Notes: generated from the letters alone by a model not told the origin. A stretch of 64,000 bases of DNA from an uncultured Campylobacter sp. (GCF_937959485.1 NZ_CALGPY010000005.1:434001-498000), one strand, 5' to 3'. Counted from the stretch's first letter, positions 16,028 through 25,057 are shown. Translations and numbers: made by a program.

Positions 16028-17167
16028 CTAAAATTTCTTGTAAATAAAATTTATCAAAATCATCGACGCGAGCGCCTCTATGAGCGAGGCGATGATCATC
16101 GCGAAGTATATCTCTTGCGAGATCGCGGCGGTGGAGTAAAAAAGCGTCGCTGTGGCGATGACGAGGGTTAGCGGCATAGAAAGCGATAGCGCGAAAAGCA
16201 CCGCGCCTTTGCGGCCCAGGGTGCTTAAAAACGTAGCGCTCGCAAGCAGCCTGATGCCAAACATCAGCGCCGCTAGACTCGCGGCAAAGCTCATCACTCC
16301 AGGCATAAGGAGCGCTTCTAGCTTGATCACGGCTCCAGTGTGTATGAAAAATATCGGCACCAAAAAGCCGAAGCCGAACGACGATAGCTTCTCGATGAGG
16401 TCGTCCTTGTGCGAAAAAAAGGTCGGCAGAAAGGTGCCTGCGATGAAGGCGCCGATTACGACCTCAAGCCCCAAAAGCATCACCCCCGCGCAGATGAGGC
16501 AAAACAGCGCCATCGCAAATCGCACGTCCTTTTCGTTTTTGTCGTATTTGGGCATGATCACCGTTTTTAGCGCGGGGAACCACCAAAATAGAATTTCAAG
16601 TCCTTTAAAAACCGCTAGAGCGGCGACCGAAAAGCCCAAAAGCGCGCCGATGTGAAGCGCCATCTCGACGCCGAAGCCGTTTTTAAGGTAGATGCCGCCC
16701 ACCGTGAGGGCGGCGATGCTGATGAGCTCGCCGATCACGCCCGCGGGCATCGCGAGATTTAGCCACGCTTGATCCTTGCCGTATTCCTTATACAGCGCCG
16801 AAAGCAGCCCGACGCTCATCAGAGGTGCGGCGATGATAAGCGTCTGCGGCAGTTCAAACATCCAAACCGCAAGCGCGCTCAGGATATAAAGCAGCGCCAA
16901 AAAGATTAGGATCAGCCGCAAAATTTTGCGCGGCATCGCAAGCAGCGCGCGGAAATCCACCTCGCAGCCCGCCAAAAACATAAGGTAGCAAAAGCCGATC
17001 TGCGCGGCTAGATCGAAGGTCGCGCTTGGCGGCAAAAGCCCTAAATTTGCGGCTATTATGCCAAGCATGATCTCCATAGGCGAGAGCGGAATTCTAGCTA
17101 AGCTAGCCAAAAAGGGCGAAGCAAAGATCAAAAACGATAGCGCGATTAGGACGTAAATTTCATTCAT
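16028..17167 (-). CDS. Cation:proton antiporter, CPA2 (KefB/NhaS-like) family
   Basis: A 379-residue inner-membrane antiporter exchanging K+ or Na+ for H+. About a dozen hydrophobic segments span the whole length. Family features seen: PLSPMEIMLGIIAANLGLLP near the start, YLMFLAGCEVDFRALL (where CPA2 proteins have FxxGxxxD), LGLEVVIGAFIAGTFLP and FGFLVPIFFIHTGAVIKL, the hallmark region of this fold. There is no C-terminal RCK/TrkA-N domain, so it is the short, transport-only form. It is separated from the upstream metallophosphoesterase by 104 bases and may be read through from the topA-dcd side. Ion specificity is not inferable. Confidence 0.88.
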   Translation of the reverse strand: MNEIYVLIALSFLIFASPFLASLARIPLSPMEIMLGIIAANLGLLPPSATFDLAAQIGFCYLMFLAGCEVDFRALLAMPRKILRLILIFLALLYILSALAVWMFELPQTLIIAAPLMSVGLLSALYKEYGKDQAWLNLAMPAGVIGELISIAALTVGGIYLKNGFGVEMALHIGALLGFSVAALAVFKGLEILFWWFPALKTVIMPKYDKNEKDVRFAMALFCLICAGVMLLGLEVVIGAFIAGTFLPTFFSHKDDLIEKLSSFGFGFLVPIFFIHTGAVIKLEALLMPGVMSFAASLAALMFGIRLLASATFLSTLGRKGAVLFALSLSMPLTLVIATATLFYSTAAISQEIYFAMIIASLIEALASMILINFIYKKF

Positions 17168-17271
17168 ACGCTTTAGCCTCGCACCCTTTTAGATTTTTCC
17201 CGCGCTGTTTTAGAATTTTTTCGCATCTTTCTAGCATTTTCTCTGGCTGCCTAGGGGCTTTTCGTATCATT

Positions 17272-18315
17272 TTAAGACTTCCTTTCGGTCGCTTTATAGT
17301 TCTTTGCGCTGCGAATGGAGACGAGATGCGCGCAATTTCCGCTCTTGCACCACAACACAGGCAAACCGAAAAGCCGCTTTTTGCGCCCGCAAATCTCGCC
17401 CGGATTTAACACGAGCGTGCCGTTTTTATCCACCGCCGCGGCGAAAAAATGGGTGTGGCCGTAAATTTTGATAGTTGGAATTTTGCCTGCGCCTCGCCCA
17501 CACGGACCTCGATTTTTACTTTCGCCGCTTGCGTTAGGGCCCGAAGTTGCGGTCAAATTTGAGTTCATGTTCGGCGCCGTTAAATTTGCTGCGCGATCCG
17601 CACCGGAGCCTGCTTTAGAGTTCGCATCCGAGCCCATATTGGCGGCCAAATTCGCGCTTGCATTTGAGTTTAAATTTGCGTTCGGGCTTGAAGCGGGGCC
17701 CGTGTCCATGCCTGCCGTATCAAAATTTTCATCTGCACGGCATGTGCCGTTTAAAATTTCATCATCGTCCGTAGCATTAAAATTTGAGTTTAAATTTGCC
17801 AAGCAAGCCGCCGCTTTAGAATTTGAGATTAAAATTTCTCTGCGATCTGCTCTGCAGTTTGAGCCTAAATTCGTGCCGCAACTTACTTCGACGCTAAAGC
17901 TAGAATTTTTGACTAGGTCTGCGCCGAAATCCTTGCGAAAATTTGCCGCGCGATCCGCACCCGCGCCTAAATCCGCGTCTAAATTTAATCCGTCTGCTTC
18001 GTTTTGCGCCACGGGCTCCTCGTCAAAGAGATAAAACGGATGGTGCATTATTTTTAGTCGCAGCCCTGCAAACTCCGTACAAAAGGGCTCACCCCGTAGG
18101 TCGAACTCATTTTTAAACTCGGTAAGCGCTTCGTCGTTGTTCCCTAAAACCGCAAAGTAGGACTTGCCGCTTTGTCGCAAAAGCCGCAGCGTCTCGCTCG
18201 CAACGATGCCCTCTGCGTGCACGAGCAGATCCGCTCCGCGCGCGAGCAGCCACTCTATGGCGCTGGCAGCGACTTTCGTTTCGCGATGAGAGTCCGAGAT
18301 GACGCCTATTATCAA
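17272..18315 (-). CDS. YfcE-type metallophosphoesterase with a large low-complexity insertion
   Basis: Core residues 1-102 and 278-347 match a YfcE/MJ0936-type phosphodiesterase: DSH at 8-10, GNND at 58-61, the histidine pair at 91-92 and GHTH at 286-289, followed by VLNPGEIC. Between them lie about 175 extra residues (103-277; DNA 17485-18009) made mostly of Ala, Asn, Asp, Ser and Gly in recurring blocks such as NLNSN, AANL and GADRAAN. The usual GD motif, whose aspartate bridges the two metals, reads HAEG (33-36), so activity is in doubt unless the glutamate substitutes. The TTG start overlaps the topA stop by four bases. Typical family members are about 160-180 residues, so the insertion doubles the protein. 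Confidence 0.78.
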   Translation of the reverse strand: MIIGVISDSHRETKVAASAIEWLLARGADLLVHAEGIVASETLRLLRQSGKSYFAVLGNNDEALTEFKNEFDLRGEPFCTEFAGLRLKIMHHPFYLFDEEPVAQNEADGLNLDADLGAGADRAANFRKDFGADLVKNSSFSVEVSCGTNLGSNCRADRREILISNSKAAACLANLNSNFNATDDDEILNGTCRADENFDTAGMDTGPASSPNANLNSNASANLAANMGSDANSKAGSGADRAANLTAPNMNSNLTATSGPNASGESKNRGPCGRGAGKIPTIKIYGHTHFFAAAVDKNGTLVLNPGEICGRKKRLFGLPVLWCKSGNCAHLVSIRSAKNYKATERKS

Positions 18316-20543
18316 TCGATCTCTTCTTTAAGCTTGCACTGCGGGCACTCGGCGAAGTTGCCTTTTTTCAGCTCTTTGCGGAGCATGTATGAGTTGCCGC
18401 ACTGCGGGCACGCGCGCGCAATCGGCGCGTAGTTGCTCACAAAGCCGCATTTAGGGTAGTTCGTGCAGCCGTAGAATTTACCGCGTCTTGAGAAGCGCTC
18501 GACGATCTCGCCCGTGCCGCAGCTCGGGCACTTGACGCCCGTGGAGACGAGTGGCTTTTTCTCTTTCGCCGCGCCCTCGATTTTGCGTGAGTATTTGCAC
18601 TTCGGATAACCCTCGCAAGCGATAAACTCGCCGTATCTGCCCTTGCGCTTGATCAAATTTTTACCGCACTGCGGGCATTTCTCATCTAGCACTTCGGGCG
18701 CCGCCTTCTCCTCGCTCGCCCCCTCGGTGCCGGCGTCCGCATTGCGCGAGTATTTGCATTTCGGATAGTTCGAGCAAGCGATGAACTCGCCGAATCTGCC
18801 CTGCCTCTTAAGTAGCTCGCCGCCGCAGTTCGGGCAGGTTTCGCCGATCTTTTCGGCTAGCTTTTGGCTTGCGATCGAGGTTTTTCCTTTGGCGATCTCG
18901 TCCATAAAAGGGTAGTAAAAATCTGCCAAAATTTGCTGCCAGTCCGCTTTGTTTTCGGCGATGTCGTCGAGCTTCTCTTCCATTTTGGAGGTAAACTCGC
19001 TATCTACGATATTTTTAAAATTTTGCTCCAGCATCTCGGTGATTTTAAAGGCGATCTCGCTCGGCACCAGGTGCTTTTGCTCAATATTTACGTAGTTGCG
19101 CGCCGTAAGCAGCGAGATGGTAGGCGCATAGGTCGAGGGCCTGCCGATGCCGAGGCTTTCAAGCTTTTTGATGAGGCTTGCTTCCGAATAGCGCGCCGGC
19201 GGCTCGGTGAAGTGCTGCTGCGAGCTTAGGCTTTGCAGGCTCATCGCGTCGCCCGCGCTAAGGCTCGGTAAAATTTTATCCTTATCCAGATCGCCGTAAG
19301 CCTTGTAAAATCCGTCAAATTCCACCTTGCGCCCGCTGATCTTAAATGCGCCCGCTTCGCCGCGCACGATGATCGTTTGGATCTGCGAGACGCTAGGGCT
19401 CATCTGCGAGGCTACGAAGCGGTTGTAGATGAGCGCGTAAAGGCGGTATTCGTCGCGAGGTAGGATTTTTTGCGCGAGCTCGGGGGTAAGCTTTAGATCG
19501 GTAGGCCTTATCGCTTCGTGCGCCTCCTGTGCGCCTTTACTTTTGGTGGCGTATAAATTCGCGCTTTTGGGCAGATACTTTTCGCCGAAGCGCTCGCCGA
19601 TTAGCTCGCGAGCCGCCGCGATCGCTTCTTTGGCGATATTTAGCGAGTCGGTTCGCATATAGGTGATCGCGCCGCCGTTTTTGGTATTGACGCCTTCGTA
19701 AAGGCTCTGCGCGAGGCTCATCGTCTTGCGTGGATTAAAGCCCAGAGCCGTGCTCGCCGCCTGCTGCAGCGTCGAGGTCATAAACGGCGGATAGGGGTTC
19801 GTCTTGCGCGATTTGCTCTCGATACCATCTACGCTAAATCTGTCTTTTTGCAGCTCAGAGACGATCTCGCTAGCCTGCGCCGCGTTTTTGACCGAGAGCT
19901 TTTCCATCTTTTTACCGCGAAATTCCACGAGCTCTGCTTCCAAATCCTTTTTAAAAACCGCGTCGATGCTGTGGAATTCTACCGGCTTAAAATTTAAAAT
20001 TTCGCGTTCGCGATCGACGACGATCTTGAGTGCAGCGCTTTGGACGCGACCCGCGCTTAAGCCGCGCTGGATCTTTAAATTTAAAAGCGGACTTAGCTTG
20101 TAGCCCACAATGCGATCGAGCAGGCGGCGCGCTTGTTGCGCGTTTACGCTTGCGATATTGAGCTTGCGCGGCGAGCTTAGCGCGTTTGAGATTGCGCTTT
20201 TGGTGATCTCGTGAAATACGATGCGCGGCAGCTCCTGCGCCTGCTTGCCGATCGAAGCGGCGATATGATAGGCGATCGCCTCGCCCTCGCGGTCCTCATC
20301 CGTCGCGAGGTAAATTTGATCCGCCTTTTTGGCGAGCGTCTTTATCTGCTTTACGATCTGATCGTGATCGGCGCTGATTTCGTATTCGGGCTCGAAGCTT
20401 TTATCTTTGATTTTGATGCCGAAGCGTTTTTTAGGAAGGTCGCGGATATGGCCTTTAGACGCGATTACGTCGTAATCGGCGCCTAAGAAATTTTTGATAG
20501 TTTTGGCTTTTGCGGGGGATTCTACGATGATTAAATTTTTCAT
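18312..20543 (-). CDS. topA: DNA topoisomerase I
   Basis: Type IA topoisomerase that relaxes negative supercoils. The 743 residues hold an N-terminal Toprim domain (KNLIIVESPAKAKTI, LATDEDREGEAIAYHI with the metal-binding DxE), the catalytic core with the active tyrosine in TYMRTDS, and four C-terminal C4 zinc ribbons, each written CPxCG(x)n...C...YPKC or similar. The strand passage core signatures RLLDRIVGYKLSPLL and GRVQSAALKIV are present. The length is near that of C. jejuni TopA. It lies directly after dcd (4-base gap to its stop region) and before the metallophosphoesterase, in one minus-strand operon. Confidence 0.97.
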   Translation of the reverse strand: MKNLIIVESPAKAKTIKNFLGADYDVIASKGHIRDLPKKRFGIKIKDKSFEPEYEISADHDQIVKQIKTLAKKADQIYLATDEDREGEAIAYHIAASIGKQAQELPRIVFHEITKSAISNALSSPRKLNIASVNAQQARRLLDRIVGYKLSPLLNLKIQRGLSAGRVQSAALKIVVDREREILNFKPVEFHSIDAVFKKDLEAELVEFRGKKMEKLSVKNAAQASEIVSELQKDRFSVDGIESKSRKTNPYPPFMTSTLQQAASTALGFNPRKTMSLAQSLYEGVNTKNGGAITYMRTDSLNIAKEAIAAARELIGERFGEKYLPKSANLYATKSKGAQEAHEAIRPTDLKLTPELAQKILPRDEYRLYALIYNRFVASQMSPSVSQIQTIIVRGEAGAFKISGRKVEFDGFYKAYGDLDKDKILPSLSAGDAMSLQSLSSQQHFTEPPARYSEASLIKKLESLGIGRPSTYAPTISLLTARNYVNIEQKHLVPSEIAFKITEMLEQNFKNIVDSEFTSKMEEKLDDIAENKADWQQILADFYYPFMDEIAKGKTSIASQKLAEKIGETCPNCGGELLKRQGRFGEFIACSNYPKCKYSRNADAGTEGASEEKAAPEVLDEKCPQCGKNLIKRKGRYGEFIACEGYPKCKYSRKIEGAAKEKKPLVSTGVKCPSCGTGEIVERFSRRGKFYGCTNYPKCGFVSNYAPIARACPQCGNSYMLRKELKKGNFAECPQCKLKEEID

Positions 20544-20546
20544 TGC

Positions 20547-21110
20547 TTAATCCTTTAGAATTCTAGGCAGCGTGATGCCCTTTTGGCTTTGGTATTTGCC
20601 CTTTTTATCGCAGTAGCTTACCTCGCACGGCTCGTCTCCTTGCAGAAACAAAACCTGCGCTATGCCTTCGTTCGCGTAAATTTTTGCAGGCAGCGGCGTG
20701 GTGTTGGAAATTTCAATCGTGATGTGCCCCTCAAAGCCAGGCTCAAAGGGCGTTACGTTTACGATGATGCCGCAGCGCGCATAGGTGCTTTTGCCCAGAC
20801 AGATCGCAAGCACGTCGCACGGCATTTTGAAGTATTCGATAGTGCGCGCTAGCGCGAAGGAATTCGGCGGCACGATGCAGACGTCGCCCTCAAAATCCAC
20901 GACGTTTTTTGCGTCGAAATTTTTAGGATCGACGACCGTTCCGCCGACGTTTGTAAAAATTTTAAATTCGCGCGCTACGCGTATGTCGTATCCGTAGCTA
21001 GAAAGTCCGTAGCTAACGACGCCGCGGCCGATATTTTCCTCGCAAAAAGGCGCTATCATATCGTGCTGCTGCGACATCTGTCTGATCCATTTATCGCTTT
21101 TCAGTCCCAT
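20547..21110 (-). CDS. dcd: dCTP deaminase
   Basis: Deaminates dCTP to dUTP for thymidylate synthesis; a trimeric dUTPase-fold enzyme. The 187-residue product carries GRGVVSYGLSSYGYDIRVA, the active-site region CLGKSTYARCGIIVNVTPFEPGFEGHITIEISNTTPLPAKIYANEGIAQVLF with the catalytic glutamate in PFEPGFEG, and the C-terminal KGKYQSQKGITLPRI lid. It begins MGLKSDKWIRQM, as in other epsilonproteobacteria. It is the first gene of a minus-strand operon with topA. Confidence 0.97.
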   Translation of the reverse strand: MGLKSDKWIRQMSQQHDMIAPFCEENIGRGVVSYGLSSYGYDIRVAREFKIFTNVGGTVVDPKNFDAKNVVDFEGDVCIVPPNSFALARTIEYFKMPCDVLAICLGKSTYARCGIIVNVTPFEPGFEGHITIEISNTTPLPAKIYANEGIAQVLFLQGDEPCEVSYCDKKGKYQSQKGITLPRILKD

Positions 21111-21144
21111 AAAATTTCCTTAAAATAATCAAAATTTTTCGCGC

Positions 21145-21150
21145 ATTATA
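21145..21150 (-). promoter_or_regulatory. Predicted -10 box of the dcd-topA operon
   Basis: The minus strand reads GCTATAATGCG 35 bases before the dcd start. A clear TATAAT match in the divergent dcd/ansB spacer. Confidence 0.5.
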
Positions 21151-21200
21151 GCAGCAAAATAAAATATAATAAAAATTTTATGCTAGAATTTTGCTTAAAT

Positions 21201-21206
21201 TATAAA
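21201..21206 (+). promoter_or_regulatory. Predicted -10 box of ansB
   Basis: TATAAA in an AT-rich stretch, 28 bases before the ansB start, with AAGGAG at 21223-21228 as ribosome site. Prediction only. Confidence 0.35.
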
Positions 21207-21233
21207 AATTTTATCACTTTTTAAGGAGCAACT

Positions 21234-22283
21234 ATGGGACTACTCAAGAAATTTGCGTTTATTACGTTTTTTATCGCGTCATCTTTGGCTGCTGCGAAGC
21301 CAAATATTTATATTTTAGCTACCGGCGGCACTATCGCGGGAAGCAGCGCAAGTGCCACGGAGGGCAACTATACCGCAGGCTCAAAGGGCGTAGAAGATAT
21401 CTTATCGGCAGTGCCGCAGCTGGGGGATTTAGCTACGATTAAAAGTGAGCAAATTTCAAATATCGGCTCGCAGGAGATGAATGATGAAATTTGGCTCAAG
21501 CTCGCAAACCGCGTAAGCGAGCTGCTTACTAAAAACGACGTAGACGGCGTCGTCATCGTGCATGGAACCGATACGATGGAGGAGACGGCGTATTTTTTAA
21601 GCTTGGTAGTAAAATCTAAAAAACCGATCGTGTTGGTGGGCGCGATGCGAAACGCAGACTCGATGAGTGCTGATGGACCGCTTAATCTATACAACGCCGT
21701 TGCCGTCGCGGCAGATAAAAACGCTCGCGAAAAGGGCGCTCTTGTAGTAATGAACGACGAGATCCACGCCGCGCGCGAGGTTACAAAAACAAATACCACC
21801 AATGTTGCTACTTTCGCTTCCCCGAATTCCGGCAAAATCGGCACCGTAAATTATGGCGTCGTAAATTTCTATATGGCACCGCTTCGCAAACACACCGTTG
21901 CAAGCGAATTTAATATCAAGGATATCAAGGCCTTGCCGCGCGTCGATATCATCTATGGACACGCGCAAGATAGCGGCGATTTGGTCGATGCAGCGGTGCA
22001 AAAGGGCGCTAAGGGCATTATCGTAGCGGGCGTAGGCAATGGAAATTTATATCCAGATCTACAGGCCGCGCTCGCAAAAGCTAGCGAAGCGGGCGTGATT
22101 GTCGTGCGCTCAAGCCGCACGGGCAGCGGCTCAACTAGCGTTAGCTCGGAGGTGGACGACGCAAAACTTGGCTTTCTAACCGCAGATAATTTAAATCCGC
22201 AAAAGGCGCGCGTGCTGCTGATGTTAGCCCTTAGCAAAACGAGCGATAAAGCGAAAATTCAGAGCTTTTTTGCGACACATTAA
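21234..22283 (+). CDS. ansB: L-asparaginase, periplasmic type II
   Basis: Hydrolyses asparagine to aspartate and ammonia. The 349-residue precursor has a signal peptide (KKFAFITFFIASSLAAA, cleavage near residue 21), so it acts in the periplasm, as in Campylobacter strains that use asparagine. The two catalytic threonine motifs are present: ILATGGTIAGS and VIVHGTDTMEETAYFL. The conserved GAMRNADSMSADGPLNLYNAV and the C-terminal VVRSSRTGSGS complete the signature. It is divergent from dcd and followed by a strong hairpin, so it is probably a single-gene unit. The aspartate produced would fit the dicarboxylate-centred metabolism encoded elsewhere in the window. Confidence 0.96.
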   Translation: MGLLKKFAFITFFIASSLAAAKPNIYILATGGTIAGSSASATEGNYTAGSKGVEDILSAVPQLGDLATIKSEQISNIGSQEMNDEIWLKLANRVSELLTKNDVDGVVIVHGTDTMEETAYFLSLVVKSKKPIVLVGAMRNADSMSADGPLNLYNAVAVAADKNAREKGALVVMNDEIHAAREVTKTNTTNVATFASPNSGKIGTVNYGVVNFYMAPLRKHTVASEFNIKDIKALPRVDIIYGHAQDSGDLVDAAVQKGAKGIIVAGVGNGNLYPDLQAALAKASEAGVIVVRSSRTGSGSTSVSSEVDDAKLGFLTADNLNPQKARVLLMLALSKTSDKAKIQSFFATH

Positions 22284-22289
22284 CGCAGA

Positions 22290-22322
22290 AACCCCGCGCG
22301 TATAGAATCTCGGCGCGGGGTT
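22290..22322 (+). terminator. Terminator-like hairpin after ansB
   Basis: AACCCCGCGC (22290-22299) is perfectly complementary to GCGCGGGGTT (22313-22322), a 10-bp GC-rich stem with a 13-base loop, six bases after the stop. Only a weak T/A-rich tail follows. Confidence 0.6.
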
Positions 22323-22704
22323 ATAAAACAAAATTTCAGCGCGAAATTTTAAAGAAAAGCAAGGCGCAGGATTTTTATACGAGCCCAAAAGTGGAATTTT
22401 AAAGCAAAGCACGGCATTTTTGCGCTCTGAGCTTGGGCATAGAATTTCGGTCGTAAAATTAAGCGTTAAATTTTTAAAGGATTTAAAATCATCCTGCGCT
22501 CTTGCTGCAAAATTTCGTGTTTCGCTTGCGAAGTTCGAGCTTAAAATGAACGAGGCAAATCGCGCCTCGTAAATCCTTAAAATCAGTCCGCAAATTCTGT
22601 CGTAAATTTCGCTTTGCACTTCTTAAAAGTCCCGCAAAAATCCATTTAAAGAAACAATTATAAAAATTTAGCTAAAATTTCGCAAATTTTTTCAGGAGAA
22701 ATTT
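22323..22704. other. Intergenic region upstream of accB
   Basis: AAATTT-rich filler without a credible gene. One clean hairpin occurs, ACGAGGC (22550-22556) with GCCTCGT (22564-22570). A minus-strand open frame here overlaps ansB and has a low-complexity translation; I do not accept it. Confidence 0.45.
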
Positions 22705-23163
22705 ATGACAAAAGCAGAAATCAAAGAGTTAATGGACTTTTTCGGCGAGAAGCAGGGCATTAATGAGCTAAAAATTAAAGATAAAGATTTTGAAATCGAG
22801 ATAAAAAAATATGGCCCATGCGGTGGGAGTACGCCTCAGCTCGCCGCACCGGCACCCGCTCCGCAGCTTGCTGCGCCTTCAGTAAGCGTGCTCGTGGGCG
22901 ACAAGCCCGCCACAAAAGGCTCGATGGATACGATCGACAGCCCGATGGTAGGCACTTTTTATAAGGCGCCGAGCCCCGGTGCGGCAGAGTTCGTAGGCGT
23001 GGGCCAGGTCGTGCATAAGGGCGATACGATCGGCATAATAGAAGCGATGAAGATTATGAACGAGATCGAGGCGGAATTCGACTGTCGCATCAAAAAAGCT
23101 CTCGTCGAAGATGGACAGCCCGTCGAGTACGCTATGGCGCTGTTTGAGGTCGAGAAGCTATGA
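22705..23163 (+). CDS. accB: Biotin carboxyl carrier protein of acetyl-CoA carboxylase
   Basis: Carries carboxybiotin between biotin carboxylase and carboxyltransferase in the first step of fatty-acid synthesis. The 152 residues show the N-terminal IKELMDFFGEKQGINELKIKDKDFEIEIKK region, an Ala/Pro-rich linker (about 45-70) and the biotinyl domain with the acceptor lysine in EAMKIMNE, preceded by DSPMVGTFYKAPSPGAAEFV, the acetyl-CoA carboxylase type. A CAGGAG ribosome site precedes the ATG. The stop overlaps the accC start by four bases. Confidence 0.96.
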   Translation: MTKAEIKELMDFFGEKQGINELKIKDKDFEIEIKKYGPCGGSTPQLAAPAPAPQLAAPSVSVLVGDKPATKGSMDTIDSPMVGTFYKAPSPGAAEFVGVGQVVHKGDTIGIIEAMKIMNEIEAEFDCRIKKALVEDGQPVEYAMALFEVEKL

Positions 23164-24497
23164 GGGAGCTTAAAAAAATTCTAATCGCAAATCGTGGCGA
23201 GATCGCTCTGCGCGCGCTTCGCACGATCCAGGAGATGGGCAAGCAAGCCATCGTCGTGCACTCCACCGCCGATCAGGACGCGCTTTACGTCAAATACGCC
23301 GACGCGTCGGTTTGTATCGGCGGACCGCGCAGCAGCGATAGCTATCTAAATATCCCCGCGATCATCACAGCTTGCGAGCTAACGGAAGCCGACGCGATAT
23401 TTCCGGGATACGGCTTTTTGAGCGAAAGTCAAAATTTCGTCGAAATTTGCGCCAAACACGGCATTAAATTTATCGGTCCAAGCGTCGAGGCGATGACCTT
23501 GATGAGTGATAAGAGCAAGGCTAAGCAAGTGATGATGCGCGCGGGCATCCCCGTAGTGCCTGGCAGCGACGGCGCGATTGCAAGTGTCGAAGAGGCACGC
23601 AAGCTAGCCGCCGAAATCGGCTATCCGGTCATCATTAAAGCCGCAGCCGGCGGCGGCGGGCGCGGAATGCGCGTGGTCGAGCGCGAAGAGGATATCGAAA
23701 AGCTATTTTGGTCGGCAGAGAGCGAAGCGATGAGCGCATTCGGCGACGGCACGATGTATATGGAAAAATATATCACAAATCCCCGCCACATCGAGGTTCA
23801 GGTCTTGGGCGACGAGCACGGACACGTCGTGCATATCGGCGAGCGCGACTGCTCAATGCAGCGCCGCCACCAAAAGTTGATCGAAGAAAGTCCAGCCGTG
23901 ATTTTGGATGAGCCGACACGAAAGAGTCTGCACGAAACGGCGGTTCGCGCCGCTAAAGCGATCGGATACGCAAGTGCAGGAACGTTTGAGTTTTTATACG
24001 ATAGCAAGGACAAGAAATTCTATTTCATCGAGATGAATACCCGCTTGCAGGTCGAACACACCGTAAGTGAGATGCGAAGCGGGCTCGATCTGATCGAGTG
24101 GATGATCCGCATCGCGCAGGGCGAGAAGCTGCTGCCTCAAAGCGAGATAAAATTTAGCGGACACGCGCTTGAGTGCCGCATCACCGCCGAGGACTCTAAA
24201 AGCTTTATGCCAAACCCGGGCAAAATCACAAAATACGTCGCTCCGGGCGGCAGAAACGTCCGTATGGACAGCCACGTCTATGAGGGCTACTCGGTGCCGC
24301 CTTACTACGACAGCATGATCGGCAAGCTTATCGTTTACGACAAGGACCGCGCGCGCGCGATTGCGAAGATGAAAGTCGCGCTAGATGAGCTCATCATCGG
24401 TGGCATAAAATCGACGCGCGATTTTCATCTTAGGATGATGAACAACCCCGATTTCGTGGATAATAACTACGACACAAATTACCTAGCCAAGCACTGA
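23160..24497 (+). CDS. accC: Biotin carboxylase of acetyl-CoA carboxylase
   Basis: ATP-dependent carboxylation of the biotin on AccB. The 445-residue product is full length: N-terminal KKILIANRGEIALRALRTIQEMG, the ATP-grasp glycine loop IKAAAGGGGRGMRVVE, the EKYITNPRHIEVQVLGDEHG and RDCSMQRRHQKLIEESPA motifs, and the MNTRLQVEHTVSE active site. It is translationally coupled to accB by an ATGA overlap. A perfect long hairpin right after the stop ends the operon. Confidence 0.97.
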   Translation: MRELKKILIANRGEIALRALRTIQEMGKQAIVVHSTADQDALYVKYADASVCIGGPRSSDSYLNIPAIITACELTEADAIFPGYGFLSESQNFVEICAKHGIKFIGPSVEAMTLMSDKSKAKQVMMRAGIPVVPGSDGAIASVEEARKLAAEIGYPVIIKAAAGGGGRGMRVVEREEDIEKLFWSAESEAMSAFGDGTMYMEKYITNPRHIEVQVLGDEHGHVVHIGERDCSMQRRHQKLIEESPAVILDEPTRKSLHETAVRAAKAIGYASAGTFEFLYDSKDKKFYFIEMNTRLQVEHTVSEMRSGLDLIEWMIRIAQGEKLLPQSEIKFSGHALECRITAEDSKSFMPNPGKITKYVAPGGRNVRMDSHVYEGYSVPPYYDSMIGKLIVYDKDRARAIAKMKVALDELIIGGIKSTRDFHLRMMNNPDFVDNNYDTNYLAKH

Positions 24498-24500
24498 ATT

Positions 24501-24536
24501 TAAAATTCCAAGGGATGAAATTCTCTTGGAATTTTA
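24501..24536 (+). terminator. Terminator hairpin after accC
   Basis: TAAAATTCCAAG (24501-24512) is perfectly complementary to CTTGGAATTTTA (24525-24536), giving a 12-bp stem whose own A/T arms supply the U-tract. It starts three bases after the stop codon. Confidence 0.65.
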
Positions 24537-24544
24537 AAATTTAT

Positions 24545-24622
24545 TTGAAATTCTAAATTTAAGATTCCTCTTGAAATTTTATATTTAAAAATCTACTTGA
24601 AATTTTGTTTTAAAATTTCGTC
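24545..24622. repeat. Degenerate 26-bp tandem repeat, three copies
   Basis: Three consecutive 26-base units start at 24545, 24571 and 24597, each opening TTGAAATTYT followed by an A/T-rich half with TTTAA. The copies share the first ten bases almost exactly and drift after that. It looks like slippage-born intergenic repeat; no coding role. Confidence 0.6.
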
Positions 24623-25057
24623 GCGCCACGCTTCAAATTTTGCTATTAAATTTACCGCTAAATCTAGATGGTAAGGCGCGCAAGATACATCGTCGTGCGT
24701 GTTTTACGGCGAGATAAATGCTGGGCTCGGTTTAAATTTTACGTTCTGCGGCGGTTGAAATTTAGAATACGTGTCTTGGCTACCGCAAATACTTGTTTTC
24801 GTCTGCACCGATCTAGTTAAAATTTAATGCCATGCATGCGCTCTATCACCTATTTCGGCGACTGGCTACCGCCGTGCGCGAGTAAGCGGTATAAAATTTA
24901 CCGCACGAGCCGCTGCACCCGTTCGGCGTAAACTTGACCGCGCTCGCCGTTGCGAGCGCAAAGTAGTATCGAGCCGCAGATTTTAGACTATCTGGTCGCA
25001 CGCGCTTGAGAAATGGTGTCCTATTTGACGAGCAGAGCATTCCAGATTCCCAAACCG
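24623..25057. other. Gene-free stretch downstream of the tandem repeat
   Basis: About 435 bases without a supportable gene. A 71-codon minus-strand open frame overlaps the end of the next gene, but its translation has no recognisable pattern. Nothing else seen. Confidence 0.45.

Noticed and set aside
16152..16655. 167-codon plus-strand frame
   Set aside because: Antisense to the membrane helices of the CPA2 antiporter; shadow frame.
17468..18034. 188-codon plus-strand open frame with KFEFKFA-like repeats
   Set aside because: Antisense to the low-complexity insertion of the metallophosphoesterase; its repetitive content follows from the same DNA repeats.
22224..22619. 131-codon minus-strand open frame
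   Set aside because: Overlaps the ansB end and its terminator, no ribosome site, translation follows AAATTT filler.
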